Shown piece by piece: positions 31,231 to 40,893 of a stretch of DNA of 47,899 nucleotides. The position numbers and the translations under genes are program-made. Below the pieces are notes generated by a model that worked only from the letters and a program-made list of their open reading frames with translations, did no database searches and was not told the DNA's origin. The stretch is taken from NCBI GenBank assembly GCA_964443875.1, contig CAYUET010000020.1, positions 1 through 47,899 on the forward strand, read 5' to 3'. Source of the stretch: CAYUET01 sp964443875. Lineage in GTDB: Bacteria; Auribacterota; JAFGBW01. Numbering within the stretch: position 1 is the stretch's first letter; every line of letters begins with the position of its first letter.

Positions 31231-34200
31231 ATGACCCGGAACAAAATCATTTTCATAACCGTTGGCGCCCTTATTATTCTGTATCTGATATCTTCATTAT
31301 TTTCAACAAAGCCTCCCGCGGGGGGCGCCAGGTCCGGAATCCCAGGCGTGCAGGACATTCTGGAACTCAAAAAACTCGGTTTTTCTGAATCGGAAATTCA
31401 GACGGAACTTGGCAAGCATCCTTCCCTGCCCCTCCTTTCCGCCTCTGACGAAAAATGTCTCGCCTCACAGGGCTTTTCCTCAGGGCTTATTGAATTGATA
31501 AAGAGCAAAGCCCCCAGACCGCTCCTCACCAATGAAGAGGTCCTCGCCATGAGCAAGCGCCCCTTAAAGGAATTGCTTGAAAAATGCAACGTCTCTGAAT
31601 GCCGTTTTAAAAATGATCCCGCCTCTCTGCTTGCCTTTTCCAAAAATAAAAAAATTCCAAAAACCTTTGTCTATGTGGTCAGGGGAACTCCGTTAAAATT
31701 TGATGATCTGAGCACTCTGGCCAAAGCAGGGGTTCCCGCAGGGGAAATGGAGCTTCTCCTCCGGTATCTGGGGTGTGAAAAAACAGCGCTTTCACCTTCT
31801 GAAGCCCTGGACTGGCTGCATCAGGGAATCCCGCAGCCGGTGATCACTCTCATCAAATCCGGATCCGCCAAAACCCTTTCAACTCAGACCTCTTCCGCAA
31901 CAAAACCCGTGCCTTCCGGAAAGGTTTTTTACTCGCACCCTCTGGAACTGTTTTCTCTTCTCTACCCGGAAAACTGGAAGCGGATAAACAACATCGAAGA
32001 GGCAAACGTGACCTACTCCTTTACCCCGGAAACTGAAAAAAATTCCAGCGACGATCTTGAAATTTTTGCGACGGCTATGGTTATTTCGATCGGAGCGGAT
32101 TCCATTCTTGAAAAATCCAGCAGCGTAGACGCCCTCAAAAAAATGCTCCCCCTCATCCGGCAGGATGAGCCGGAGATGAATCCTGTCGGAGAAATCAAAC
32201 CCGCCAGACTGGGTAAAGAAGACGCCGCCTCCCTGACCTTTCAGGGGAAGATGACTAAAAAAACCGGGGAATTTTCAGCCGAATTCTACTTTTGTCTGAA
32301 AGGAAAAAAAGCCCTCCTGTTTATGACCGCAGCACCCGTAAAACGCTACAGTGAATATAAAAACATCTTTGAAGACATCGTAAAAAGCCTGGAATTCCTT
32401 CCGGATAAAACTCCGGAACGACAGGAAAAAATGTACACGGTTGAGGAACTCGCAACCCGTTATAAGGAATCCGTGGTCTCTGTGGTCACCCAATACAAAA
32501 ATGGAAACGGAGGATTCGGAACCGGCTTCATCATCTCGGAGGACGGCTACATTCTCACCAATCACCATGTCGTCTGGGACACGGAAACAAAGGCCCCCGG
32601 CATCAATTTTACCGCCGAATGGGATGATTCCACAAAAATCCCCAAACAGAATCTTGAGCTCATCGACTGCCGGTTTCAGAGCAACAACAGCCCTTACATG
32701 GACAACTACGGAGTGGATGTCGCCATTCTTAAACTTCCCGGCGGGAAAAAATACAAACCCATCCCGCTCACCCCTCTTTCGGAGGTAAAACTGGGGGATG
32801 CCATTATGACGCTGGGATATCCCGCGCGCACTCTGATGCAGGGTCTTTCCCTTGTCATCACCTCGGGAGTGGTTACACGCTTCAATCGCGATCCCCTGAA
32901 TGAATCCGTATCCTCCATTTATATTGATGCCAGCATAACCCACGGAAACAGCGGCGGCCCCTGTGTCAGCCTGACAACCGGCGGGGTTATCGGTCTCAAT
33001 ACGTTCGGTCAGGATATTGTCACGGATCCTTCTCAACAGGTCAATAACAACCTTATTGCATACAAGGGAGTCCTGCCCATTCTTCAGGCCTTCCGGGAAT
33101 TCCCCCTGGAAACACGGATTTCCGCGGAAAGACGGAATACTCTTGATTCCATGGACTATGCGGATATCGCCATAAGAAGCATGGAAGACATGGCGCCTAA
33201 AGCCGCCTCACGGATTATTCAGAAGGCGCTCCAGACCTCCCGGGGAGACTCCGCGGAAATCCTCTATCTGGCGGGACAGATAAAAATCGCTTCCATCGAC
33301 TCCACGGAAGATAAAACCTCCGTCAATGAAGCCATTCAACTGCTGGAAAAGGCCCTTCAGCTTAAAAATGACCATCTCTCCGCCAGGATGCTTCTGTCTC
33401 AGATTTATGAACAATCCGGCGATCCGGTAAAGGCGATCTCCGAGGCCGGCAAAGCCGTTGAAAATTCCCCCGGAAACTGGATGGCCTATCATAACCGGGC
33501 ACGCCTGAACTGGGTGATGAAACGCAACGAAGAAGCGCTCAAAGATATTGAAGAGGCCAAAATCAAATCACAGAACGTTTTGCCCCAGCCTTATCTTCTC
33601 TCTGCCCAGATCCTCTATTCCATGAACCGGCTTGATGACGGAAAAAAGGAATATTTGAAAGCCCTCGAAATTCATCCGGATAATATTGAGGCAAGACTTG
33701 GAATGGCCCAGTATCATGTTCTGAAAAAGAATGATGTTTCGGCTCTGATTGAATTTGATTCGATTCAGAAGCAGTACCCCAGTCATCCGATTCTCCTGCA
33801 GAATATGGCCTCCTGTTACAGGCGCATGGGAAAGGCGGACAAGGCGGTTGAATTGTTCATCCAGTCCATAAACCGCTACCAGGAATTCGGGATCACCGGG
33901 CCTGATGCCCTTTATTTTGATCTGGCTCAAACGATTGAGGAGGATAAGAATGATTTTAAATCCTCCATTCTCTATTACACCCTCTATATCACGCTCTTTG
34001 AAAAAGCCGAGTACACCGCTGAAATACACCGGCGACTGGGAAGAATGATGCTTGAAAAAACAGGCCTTCAGTCCGTGGCCAGAGCCCATTTTTTGTGGGC
34101 GCTGCAGTACGATGACAAAGACCAGGAATCCAAAAGCCGGTTTGAACAGCTCCAGTCGGTCTTCATGTCTATTGAAGACATTCAGAAAATGATGGAACTG

Positions 34201-34743
34201 AAATACGTTCCCATGACCGCCGCCAAAATCATTGCCGTCAATCCGCTTAATTTTGAAGTCCAGAGCAACATTAAAACACTTCTGGAAAATTTTCCCCCTC
34301 TTCTTGTCCGGGCCATGCTGGAATCGGAAAAAAATTATGCGGAAATCAAACAGAAGATGACCCAACAGCAGGGAGGAAATCAAAACAACACCCAGGAGCA
34401 GCAGGGTAATGCCACTGCCCGGCAACAGAATCCCGCAAGAGGTCAGGCTCTTCCTGCGGAATTCGTCGGCACCTGGATCGGCCAGCTCAGAATAAATGGA
34501 ACAGGAGTCCCTGTGGGACAGATTCAGGTTCAGTTTTCCGCCGATGGAAGATTCTCCTCCGTCTCAACCATGGGAAACCAGAATGAATCAGACCAGGGAA
34601 CTGTCAGCATCGAACAACGGGTGTTTGTTTTCAACAGCGATACAGGAAGAAGCGTGCGCTATATGTTTCAATGGAACGGACAGAGTCTCGTTTTCACCAT
34701 ACCGGGCATGGGGGATATCCCTTTTCAAAAGATGAATCAGTAA
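31231..34743 (+). CDS. Membrane-anchored trypsin-like protease with TPR array and lipocalin-like C-terminus
   Basis: This 1170-residue protein has an N-terminal membrane anchor (IIFITVGALIILYLISSLF). The helical module (VQDILELKKLGFSESEIQ…SQGFSSGLIELI) resembles that of the upstream gene. Residues ~225-390 resemble a PsbP/lipoprotein-like domain (YSHPLELFSLLYPENWKRI). The trypsin/DegP-type domain has H446 (TNHHVV), D496 (GVDVAIL) and S574 (GNSGGP), an intact triad. No PDZ domain follows; instead about eight TPR-like helical pairs (~640-990) and a C-terminal lipocalin-like domain (FVGTWIGQLR…GRFSS). It is probably a cell-envelope quality-control or processing protease. AAGGAGATCCTG precedes the ATG. 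Confidence 0.85.
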   Translation: MTRNKIIFITVGALIILYLISSLFSTKPPAGGARSGIPGVQDILELKKLGFSESEIQTELGKHPSLPLLSASDEKCLASQGFSSGLIELIKSKAPRPLLTNEEVLAMSKRPLKELLEKCNVSECRFKNDPASLLAFSKNKKIPKTFVYVVRGTPLKFDDLSTLAKAGVPAGEMELLLRYLGCEKTALSPSEALDWLHQGIPQPVITLIKSGSAKTLSTQTSSATKPVPSGKVFYSHPLELFSLLYPENWKRINNIEEANVTYSFTPETEKNSSDDLEIFATAMVISIGADSILEKSSSVDALKKMLPLIRQDEPEMNPVGEIKPARLGKEDAASLTFQGKMTKKTGEFSAEFYFCLKGKKALLFMTAAPVKRYSEYKNIFEDIVKSLEFLPDKTPERQEKMYTVEELATRYKESVVSVVTQYKNGNGGFGTGFIISEDGYILTNHHVVWDTETKAPGINFTAEWDDSTKIPKQNLELIDCRFQSNNSPYMDNYGVDVAILKLPGGKKYKPIPLTPLSEVKLGDAIMTLGYPARTLMQGLSLVITSGVVTRFNRDPLNESVSSIYIDASITHGNSGGPCVSLTTGGVIGLNTFGQDIVTDPSQQVNNNLIAYKGVLPILQAFREFPLETRISAERRNTLDSMDYADIAIRSMEDMAPKAASRIIQKALQTSRGDSAEILYLAGQIKIASIDSTEDKTSVNEAIQLLEKALQLKNDHLSARMLLSQIYEQSGDPVKAISEAGKAVENSPGNWMAYHNRARLNWVMKRNEEALKDIEEAKIKSQNVLPQPYLLSAQILYSMNRLDDGKKEYLKALEIHPDNIEARLGMAQYHVLKKNDVSALIEFDSIQKQYPSHPILLQNMASCYRRMGKADKAVELFIQSINRYQEFGITGPDALYFDLAQTIEEDKNDFKSSILYYTLYITLFEKAEYTAEIHRRLGRMMLEKTGLQSVARAHFLWALQYDDKDQESKSRFEQLQSVFMSIEDIQKMMELKYVPMTAAKIIAVNPLNFEVQSNIKTLLENFPPLLVRAMLESEKNYAEIKQKMTQQQGGNQNNTQEQQGNATARQQNPARGQALPAEFVGTWIGQLRINGTGVPVGQIQVQFSADGRFSSVSTMGNQNESDQGTVSIEQRVFVFNSDTGRSVRYMFQWNGQSLVFTIPGMGDIPFQKMNQ

Positions 34744-34752
34744 TGATTTTAC

Positions 34753-34776
34753 AGGGCTGGGCCTTAACCCGGCCCT
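34753..34776 (+). terminator. GC-rich hairpin after the protease gene
   Basis: AGGGCTGGG and CCCGGCCCT pair (one G-T) around CCTTAA, 10 bp after the stop. No U-tract follows, so it is a possible but unproven terminator. Confidence 0.5.
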
Positions 34777-34886
34777 GATTAAGCGATTCATCAAACTTCG
34801 TTAGAAATATATACCGCATTTATTACTCTTTGGCCTTATCTGAAAACTTCTTCCGCAATATCAGGAGTGTGTGAAAGAGAAAAACA

Positions 34887-35582
34887 ATGAATACCTTCGC
34901 CGATAAAATAATCGACTTCAACAAGTCCCTTGATTTCAAAGGCACACTGCCTTCCGGAATCCGGATCATGAATCCTTTCAAGGAAAATAAAATCATCCTG
35001 CCCGTGTCCAGCGCCTTTTACAAAAAATATTACAACGACAACAACACAAGGCACATGATTTTAGGCATCAATCCGGGCCGGTTTGGCGCAGGCCTCACAG
35101 GCATTCCGTTCACCGACCCCAAACGGCTTCAAAGCCGCTGCCAGATTGAATACCAAGGCGATTCCGCCCACGAACCTTCCTCTGTTTTTGTCTATGATGT
35201 GATTGAAGCCTTCGGCGGAGAACCTGAATTTTATAATCAATTTTATATCAATTCCATCTGCCCTTTAGGGTTCACCTCTGTGAAGAATAATGGAAAAGAA
35301 GTAAACTACAATTATTACGAAAGCAAAGAATTGACCCAATCTGTTTTCAATTTCGTGATTAAGAGCATCAAAAAACAGATTGCATTCGGAATAATCACGG
35401 ATGTCTGCTTCTGTTTTGGAAAAGGGAAAAATGAAAAATTTCTGCAGAAGATCAATCAGCAGTTTCATTTTTTTGACAGAATCATCGGCCTGGATCATCC
35501 CCGTTTCATCATGCAGTACAAAACAAAATCAAAACAGGCTTATATCAATAAGTATATTGCGGCCTTCAGACAGGTTCTGTAA
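34887..35582 (+). CDS. SMUG2-like uracil-DNA glycosylase (DUF4918)
   Basis: This 231-residue protein matches the SMUG2/DUF4918 branch of the UDG superfamily. Motif 1 is MILGINPGRFGAGLTGIPFTDP and motif 2 is IGLDHPRFIMQY. CPLGFTSVKNNGKEVNYNYY is also typical. These enzymes remove uracil or related damaged bases from DNA in base-excision repair. The length is normal and both motifs are intact. It is transcribed alone between the protease gene and the convergent TonB receptor. Confidence 0.88.
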   Translation: MNTFADKIIDFNKSLDFKGTLPSGIRIMNPFKENKIILPVSSAFYKKYYNDNNTRHMILGINPGRFGAGLTGIPFTDPKRLQSRCQIEYQGDSAHEPSSVFVYDVIEAFGGEPEFYNQFYINSICPLGFTSVKNNGKEVNYNYYESKELTQSVFNFVIKSIKKQIAFGIITDVCFCFGKGKNEKFLQKINQQFHFFDRIIGLDHPRFIMQYKTKSKQAYINKYIAAFRQVL

Positions 35583-35632
35583 AAAAATGAACCTGAAAGT
35601 TCCAGAAGGACAGACACAGAAGACCAGACTTT

Positions 35633-37648
35633 TTAAAAACGGGATTTAACAGAAACCGTCCATGTTCTTGCCCTGCCGGAAAATGTAAGCGCATCATAGG
35701 CTTCCCCCAAAGGGGTCTCATATTCATCTTTCAAAAGGTTTTTTCCGCTTATGCTGAAGGAGAGATTTTCATTATATCTGGCAATGAGAACAAGATCCAC
35801 CGTGCAGAATTCTGAAGTTTCCTGATCAGGGTCTCTTGTTTTTCTGGGTGAGATGTAGTGAAAAAGCCCCTGAAGATCCAGATTTTCAAGCAGGGAATGA
35901 CTATGGGTGAGATTGACCAGATATTCAGGAAAATTAATCAGGTCATTTTTGCGGTCATCCTGCCAGGCGCAGGAAAGCGAGGTTTCCTGCCCTCCGGGAG
36001 AACGATGTTCCAAATTTACTTCAATACCCTGAGTAGAAAAAAACCAGGAATTTGAATACTGTTCAATCATCTGGGTATTTTCATTAAACTCTTCGGAATC
36101 GATGATGAAATCCCTGAATTCGCTGTAATAAACAGAACAGGTCATTTTAAAACCGTCAAACACCGACTGCTGATAAATTATTTCATAGGAATTAACCCTT
36201 TCGCTTTTCAGATCAGGGTTATTCAGGATGTAAACATTGTCCTGGTAATATGCCTCATAAAGGGTCGGGATTCTGAATCCCTGACGCGCCGAGATTTTAA
36301 ATAAATGATCGGAACAGGGCATATAGCCCAGCCCGGCGTAATAGGCGAAATTTTTATCAAGAAGCTCATGCTGGTTATAGTGGACTCCGCAGGACCCATA
36401 AAAGGAATCTGAAAAAACATATTCATTGTTGAGAAAAACCTTTAAAACATAAAACTCTTTTTCAATATCTGCCCATTTCAATTTTGCGGGACTCTTTTCA
36501 CCATTTTCGATTTCCGTATCCGCATTCAGAATTTCACAGCCCAGAGTCATACGGTTCTTATTCAGTCGTTTTGAAACACAAAGGACTTCCGCTCCCAGAC
36601 TCCGTGAAAGGATTTCATCGTACCATTGCCATACCTCCGGACGGAAATCAAAGGAATCCTCATAGTCATAGTCATCATAAAACAACCTTACCTTCAGGGT
36701 TTCGAATTCAGTGATTTCTTTATCATAGCTGAGGTCAACAAATCCGCGGAGTTCCTTCTGATAATTATCGTCCGAGCTGAAGACGGAATAGCCGTTTCCT
36801 CCTCCAAACCGATAAAAAAAATCTGCCGCAGCACAGGTCAGTGTCCAGTCCCTGATTTTATATTTTAAATAATAATGCTGTGTCCGGGTAAGTGCGTCAT
36901 CCCATTTTCTTTCAGGCGGATCCATGTTCTTATTTTTAAAATAGTATTCATCTTTGCAGGCTTCATACCCTGAGGAAAAGAAAATCAGTTCCCCTTCGTT
37001 TTCAAACCTGTGCCCTGCACTCAGGGAATAAAGCTGATTATCCCTGGTCCCGGCCTCAAATAGGGTTCTGTAAAACGGGCTTTCAGGATTCTTTGTTTTG
37101 ACGTTGATAACCCCCATGCAAGCGGAGGTTCCATAAATTGCGGAGTCAGGCCCTTTCATGATTTCAACCTGCTCAATGGCTTCAATGGGAATTAAAAACC
37201 GGCCTGTGGCATCAAGGGCTGAATTGCCCACGGATTCATTCAGGGGGTGTCCGTCGATAAGGATCAAGACCCTGGTATTGTAGTCATAGGGGGTGCCGAT
37301 CCCCCGAAATACAAGCTGATCAAATATCGGATCTTTTGAAACAAAGCATCCGGAAACAGAGGCAATGATTTCTCCAAGAGTTTTATATTGAAAAGCGTAG
37401 ATCTGATCTGCCGTGATAACCGTTACAGAGGAGGGGATATTGTTTGGATGAGTGGCGACTTTCTGAAGGGTCACATCACCAAGAAAGGAAAGGGTGTAAT
37501 CAGGACCTTCTTCCATGCCCTGGCCAAAAACATTAAAAGAGAGGAAAATAAAATACAGGTTTTTCAGAATAACAAACGGATGCCTGAATAAGACAGCCAA
37601 CCTATGTATCGTGAAGATAAACATATGAACATATAAGCATCTTAACAT
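35633..37648 (-). CDS. TonB-dependent outer-membrane receptor
   Basis: This 671-residue protein has a plug domain (PSSVTVITADQIYAFQYKTLGEIIASVSGCFVSKD…VFRGIGTPYDYNTRVLILIDGHPLNE…IEAIEQVEIMKGPDSAIYGTSACMGVINVKTK) followed by a 22-strand-type barrel. It ends ARTWTVSVKSRF, with the terminal F of BAM substrates. It resembles colicin-I or vitamin-B12/siderophore receptors; the ligand is unknown. The N-terminus is an odd long hydrophobic stretch and the start is uncertain; a signal-like segment FVILKNLYFIFLSFNVFG ends near residue 42. An R1 repeat lies directly upstream; no TonB/ExbB/ExbD or ABC genes are near. Confidence 0.92.
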   Translation of the reverse strand: MLRCLYVHMFIFTIHRLAVLFRHPFVILKNLYFIFLSFNVFGQGMEEGPDYTLSFLGDVTLQKVATHPNNIPSSVTVITADQIYAFQYKTLGEIIASVSGCFVSKDPIFDQLVFRGIGTPYDYNTRVLILIDGHPLNESVGNSALDATGRFLIPIEAIEQVEIMKGPDSAIYGTSACMGVINVKTKNPESPFYRTLFEAGTRDNQLYSLSAGHRFENEGELIFFSSGYEACKDEYYFKNKNMDPPERKWDDALTRTQHYYLKYKIRDWTLTCAAADFFYRFGGGNGYSVFSSDDNYQKELRGFVDLSYDKEITEFETLKVRLFYDDYDYEDSFDFRPEVWQWYDEILSRSLGAEVLCVSKRLNKNRMTLGCEILNADTEIENGEKSPAKLKWADIEKEFYVLKVFLNNEYVFSDSFYGSCGVHYNQHELLDKNFAYYAGLGYMPCSDHLFKISARQGFRIPTLYEAYYQDNVYILNNPDLKSERVNSYEIIYQQSVFDGFKMTCSVYYSEFRDFIIDSEEFNENTQMIEQYSNSWFFSTQGIEVNLEHRSPGGQETSLSCAWQDDRKNDLINFPEYLVNLTHSHSLLENLDLQGLFHYISPRKTRDPDQETSEFCTVDLVLIARYNENLSFSISGKNLLKDEYETPLGEAYDALTFSGRARTWTVSVKSRF

Positions 37649-37671
37649 TCCGGTTTCAAGCAGAATTTATG

Positions 37672-37890
37672 TTAACCCGAATTTTGCGCGTAAGCGACAA
37701 ATATTCGGGATGCAATGCCTGTTTGCCCCAGTCAAAACAGGCTTGCGCAGACAAAAGGTTGTTTTTTACCTGAATACAGGATGGGGGGCAATTTGTGCCC
37801 AAAGATTGAAGTCAATAGGGGGGGCTGGAAGGATTGATTTATTAGGATTCGAATGGATTTTTCTGATTTTTCATGCAATAGAAGGGTTAA
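37672..37890 (+). repeat. R1 dispersed repeat, full copy B (~219 bp)
   Basis: It begins TTAACCC and ends GGGTTAA, an exact 7-bp terminal inverted repeat. The left half (34-nt hairpin, then GCCTGTTT…AAACAGGC) is essentially identical to copy A; the right half has diverged (GGGGCAA…TTGTGCCC). It lies between the TonB receptor start and the SHOCT gene. Confidence 0.85.
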
Positions 37891-37931
37891 GTACTCCCGG
37901 GTTTCTTCAAATTCTCAATACCTTTCCCCGA

Positions 37932-38681
37932 TTAAATCCTGTCGAGCACTTCCTGCCTTTTGCCTGCATATTCTTCTTCTGTAATCAGGCCTTCATTTTT
38001 CATCTGCTCAAGTTCACGGAGCTGCTCCGTGGCGGAACCTGATAAATTCTTTTTCAGCACAGGTGCGCCTGCTTTTTCCCTTTTAGGTGGGGACGGTCTG
38101 GACGGCAAAGCTTCTTCCATTTCCTGATCGCCACCGCTCCTGTGGGGCGGGGCTTTCAATTCCTCAGCCGGAGCTTCCGGTCTGAAGCCTTCTGAAACAT
38201 AGGGAATGATCTCCCGAAGAATGTTTTCATTGAGCTTACGGGCAATACGCTGCCAGTCCAGCGATGTGCCGCAGCCGTCATTTTTGGAAAGAAGTTTCTT
38301 TTCACGGGGGCTAAAAAGCTCATAGCGAATATCGAGCGAAGCCGAACCCGCACCAAAACCGACGAGGAGCCTCGCCGCCTTGCTTCCGGGTTTGTATTTG
38401 ATGAGGGTGATATGGATCAGGTACTCTCCCTCCCCCTTTCGAAAGCTGAAACGAGATTCTAAAATCCTTACATCATAGCCGCCACGTTTTGTCAGAATAT
38501 TCCTGAGATCCTTCTGGAGCCTCTCCGCCATCTGCAGAGTCGGCTTGTTCGATTCTTCACAATCCACAAGAATCGCTATTCTTTCGCCGCTCCCGTAAAC
38601 AGGAAAAAGCGGCATAAGCAGAATCAGGGAAAGAATAAAACCGGCTCTGGTAAAGAAGGATCTGAAATCGCTTTGTTTCAT
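37932..38681 (-). CDS. Exported DUF4410-like protein with C-terminal SHOCT domain
   Basis: This 249-residue protein has a signal peptide (FILSLILLMPLFPVYGSG). The N-terminal domain (IAILVDCEESNKPTLQMAERLQKDLRNILTKRGGYDVRIL…LIKYKPGSKAARLLVGFGAGSASLDIRYELF) resembles DUF4410-type envelope proteins. A Pro/Glu-rich linker follows. The last 35 residues are a SHOCT motif (QLRELEQMKNEGLITEEEYAGKRQEVL), a short two-helix oligomerisation module. The function is unknown. GGAG precedes the ATG. It is not linked by spacing to its neighbours. Confidence 0.75.
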   Translation of the reverse strand: MKQSDFRSFFTRAGFILSLILLMPLFPVYGSGERIAILVDCEESNKPTLQMAERLQKDLRNILTKRGGYDVRILESRFSFRKGEGEYLIHITLIKYKPGSKAARLLVGFGAGSASLDIRYELFSPREKKLLSKNDGCGTSLDWQRIARKLNENILREIIPYVSEGFRPEAPAEELKAPPHRSGGDQEMEEALPSRPSPPKREKAGAPVLKKNLSGSATEQLRELEQMKNEGLITEEEYAGKRQEVLDRI

Positions 38682-38789
38682 GGAACAGCTCCAAATAAGG
38701 GTTGTTGTTTTGAAATTTTACTTCCACTTTGAAGGATGGAACTTGAATTGTCAATTATGAATCAAAACAGAATAGGTTCAGGAAAAAAT

Positions 38790-40202
38790 CTACTCCACCT
38801 CATCAAAAGGGGATAAAAGAATCTCTGTTTTGCGTTCGGGCACAGGCTCCGGTTTTTTCTCGGTCCTAAGCATTCTGCCTGACCACCAGATCCCCAGAGC
38901 TCCGGCCAGGAGATCGGTTGCAAGCCTTCCCCAGAAAATTCCTTCAAGGTCAGACAACAGGCGTCCGGCAATGGAAAAAGGAATCAGCAGAATGGCAACG
39001 CGGATAAAATTGAGCATGAGGGAATGAAAAGGTTTATGAATGCCTGTGAGAACAAACCCTGCGTACCGGTGGACTTCCAGAAGCCCGTAACCCATGCAGG
39101 TGATGTAGATGTAAAAACAGAGAATATCGACCACCGACTTTTCCTTTGAAAAAAAACCGGCCAGGGACTTAGCGAAAAAAATAAAGGCAAGGCCGATAAA
39201 AATCCCGTAAAGGACGGCGAAGGTCATGGTTCCCTTCCTGGCCGTCATGATTCTGTCCATCCTTCCGGCCCCGTAGTTCTGCGCAATAAAAGGGATAAGC
39301 GACATGCCCACCGTCATGGGAATCATGAAGGCAAACAGTTCAATTCTCACAGCCACCCCCATGGCGGCAACAGCGGCATTTCCATATCCAGCCACAAGCC
39401 AGGTAATCACGGCGGATGAAATCGGGGTAAGAATCATACTTGCAGCGCCGGGCAGACTGAATTTGAGGATTTTATTCCACGACACCCAAAGATCCTGAAC
39501 CCTGAATCCCCTCAGATCAATCACCTTCATCCTCCTGTCTAGAATATAAAGCGCAACAGCCAGACCTGCGCCCTGGGCAAAAATGGTCGCAAGGGCCGCA
39601 CCCGCTATGCCCATTTTAGGCATTCCCAGTTTGCCGAAAATGAAAACAATATCAAAAAAAACATTCATAAAAGTGCTCCCGGCCATAAGCATGCTCACCG
39701 CCTTGGTGTTGCCTGAGCTGATGATGACATCTGAAGCCACGATATGCAGCACCATAACCCCTGTTCCCCAATACCAGATCTTCATGTAGCGCTCTGTCAG
39801 AACAAGAACTTCCCCTGAAGCCCCAAGCGCGGAAAAAACAGGAACAATCGTAACTCTTCCCAGTACAGCTATCACTATCGCCACAAAAAAGGAAAGGATA
39901 AGGGCATGGGTGGTGAGCGTTGCGGCTTTTCCCTGGTTCTTTTCCCCCAAGGCGTGGGCAACCAGTGTCATGGAACCCGTTCCAAGCCCCCTGATCACAA
40001 ACATGAGGAACATCACGACAGGAAAGCTGAAGGAAATGGCGGCTAAAGCCTCTGTCCCGAGCATGGAGACAAACCAGGTGTTGGTCAGGTTATACATGGT
40101 CATGGCAAAAGTCCCTGCAAGCATGGGAACAGCCATCCGGATAATTACTTTTGAAACATTCTCACTGACAAGTTTTGACATTATTGAGACCAGATCCTTC
40201 AT
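38790..40202 (-). CDS. MATE family multidrug/Na+ efflux transporter
   Basis: This 470-residue, 12-segment MATE protein starts its fold with IIRMAVPMLAGTFAMTMYNLTNTWFVSMLGTEALAAISFSFPV, the typical MatE N-half. The second half is answered by LPGAASMILTPISSAVITWLVAGYGNAAVAAMGVAVRIE and PFIAQNYGAGRMDR. It exports organic cations using a Na+ or H+ gradient. Starts at 40202 and at 40181 (MSKLVSENVS) are both possible. It is monocistronic. Confidence 0.93.
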   Translation of the reverse strand: MKDLVSIMSKLVSENVSKVIIRMAVPMLAGTFAMTMYNLTNTWFVSMLGTEALAAISFSFPVVMFLMFVIRGLGTGSMTLVAHALGEKNQGKAATLTTHALILSFFVAIVIAVLGRVTIVPVFSALGASGEVLVLTERYMKIWYWGTGVMVLHIVASDVIISSGNTKAVSMLMAGSTFMNVFFDIVFIFGKLGMPKMGIAGAALATIFAQGAGLAVALYILDRRMKVIDLRGFRVQDLWVSWNKILKFSLPGAASMILTPISSAVITWLVAGYGNAAVAAMGVAVRIELFAFMIPMTVGMSLIPFIAQNYGAGRMDRIMTARKGTMTFAVLYGIFIGLAFIFFAKSLAGFFSKEKSVVDILCFYIYITCMGYGLLEVHRYAGFVLTGIHKPFHSLMLNFIRVAILLIPFSIAGRLLSDLEGIFWGRLATDLLAGALGIWWSGRMLRTEKKPEPVPERKTEILLSPFDEVE

Positions 40203-40377
40203 TATGTACTCAAGATGAGATTAACGCATAAATCCACAGGGAAGAAATAGATGACATTAACGCATAAATTAAATGGATATAATTTTATTTTATATAGAGA
40301 AGTAATCCTGATTGTTCAATATAATTCATCAACCTGATTTATCTGAGACCCGTAATTCGATGAACAGATTTACAAGA

Positions 40378-40749
40378 CTACTGAATGATATCGTTTTCAG
40401 TACCATGAGCTGTGCACTGTGAGGATTTCTCATCCGCGGTGAGCGCGTAGGCGACTTTGGACACAGGACAGAATAATTGTCTGCGGATATAAGAATTCGT
40501 ATCCGACATGAACGGGTCAGCAGGCCATAATCGCTGAATAATGTCCGCTGCCTTTCCTTCGTTAATCCCATAAGAGGCGATATTATCATTGATCGCTTTC
40601 AGATTTGCCAGCTCCGTCCTGTTCCGGCTTTTATTGCGCGCCACCAGAAAACCAGGGATTCCAATCGCGACCAGAAGGCCGAGGATTGCAACAACAATCA
40701 TTATTTCAACTAAGGTAAACCCGCCCAGAGATGAGGATTTGGTTTTCAT
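40378..40749 (-). CDS. Type IV prepilin-like protein (GG-FTLVEIM)
   Basis: This 123-residue prepilin or pseudopilin starts MKTKSSSLGG, cut before F of FTLVEIMIVVAILGLLVAIGIPGFLVARNKSR, with the conserved Glu5. The mature part is about 110 residues with two Cys (LFCPVSK and SQCTAHG) that may form the C-terminal disulfide. The ARNKSR…LANLKAINDNIASYGINEGK stretch is typical of small pseudopilins in several poorly cultured phyla. I use ATG 40749, since upstream frame (to 40884) has no pilin character. No pilus assembly genes are nearby. Confidence 0.88.
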   Translation of the reverse strand: MKTKSSSLGGFTLVEIMIVVAILGLLVAIGIPGFLVARNKSRNRTELANLKAINDNIASYGINEGKAADIIQRLWPADPFMSDTNSYIRRQLFCPVSKVAYALTADEKSSQCTAHGTENDIIQ

Positions 40750-40893
40750 AAGCCGCATATAACATATTTTCATCAAGAAATCAAATATATTACAACCCAT
40801 TTCAAAAACAGAAGTAACATCCGTCCGGAAGTTATTTTTCTGAATCCGCTGCCTGAGTACGTGATAAAATGAACAGACTGCCACCGCCCGACT

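Noticed and set aside
32275..33036. Long minus-strand frame opposite the protease gene
   Set aside because: It is antisense to the catalytic domain of the protease, whose triad is intact in the plus frame.
40221..40269. Direct repeat TTAACGCATAAAT at 40221 and 40257 before the MATE gene
   Set aside because: Only two 13-bp copies with no promoter or palindrome in register; too little to call an operator.
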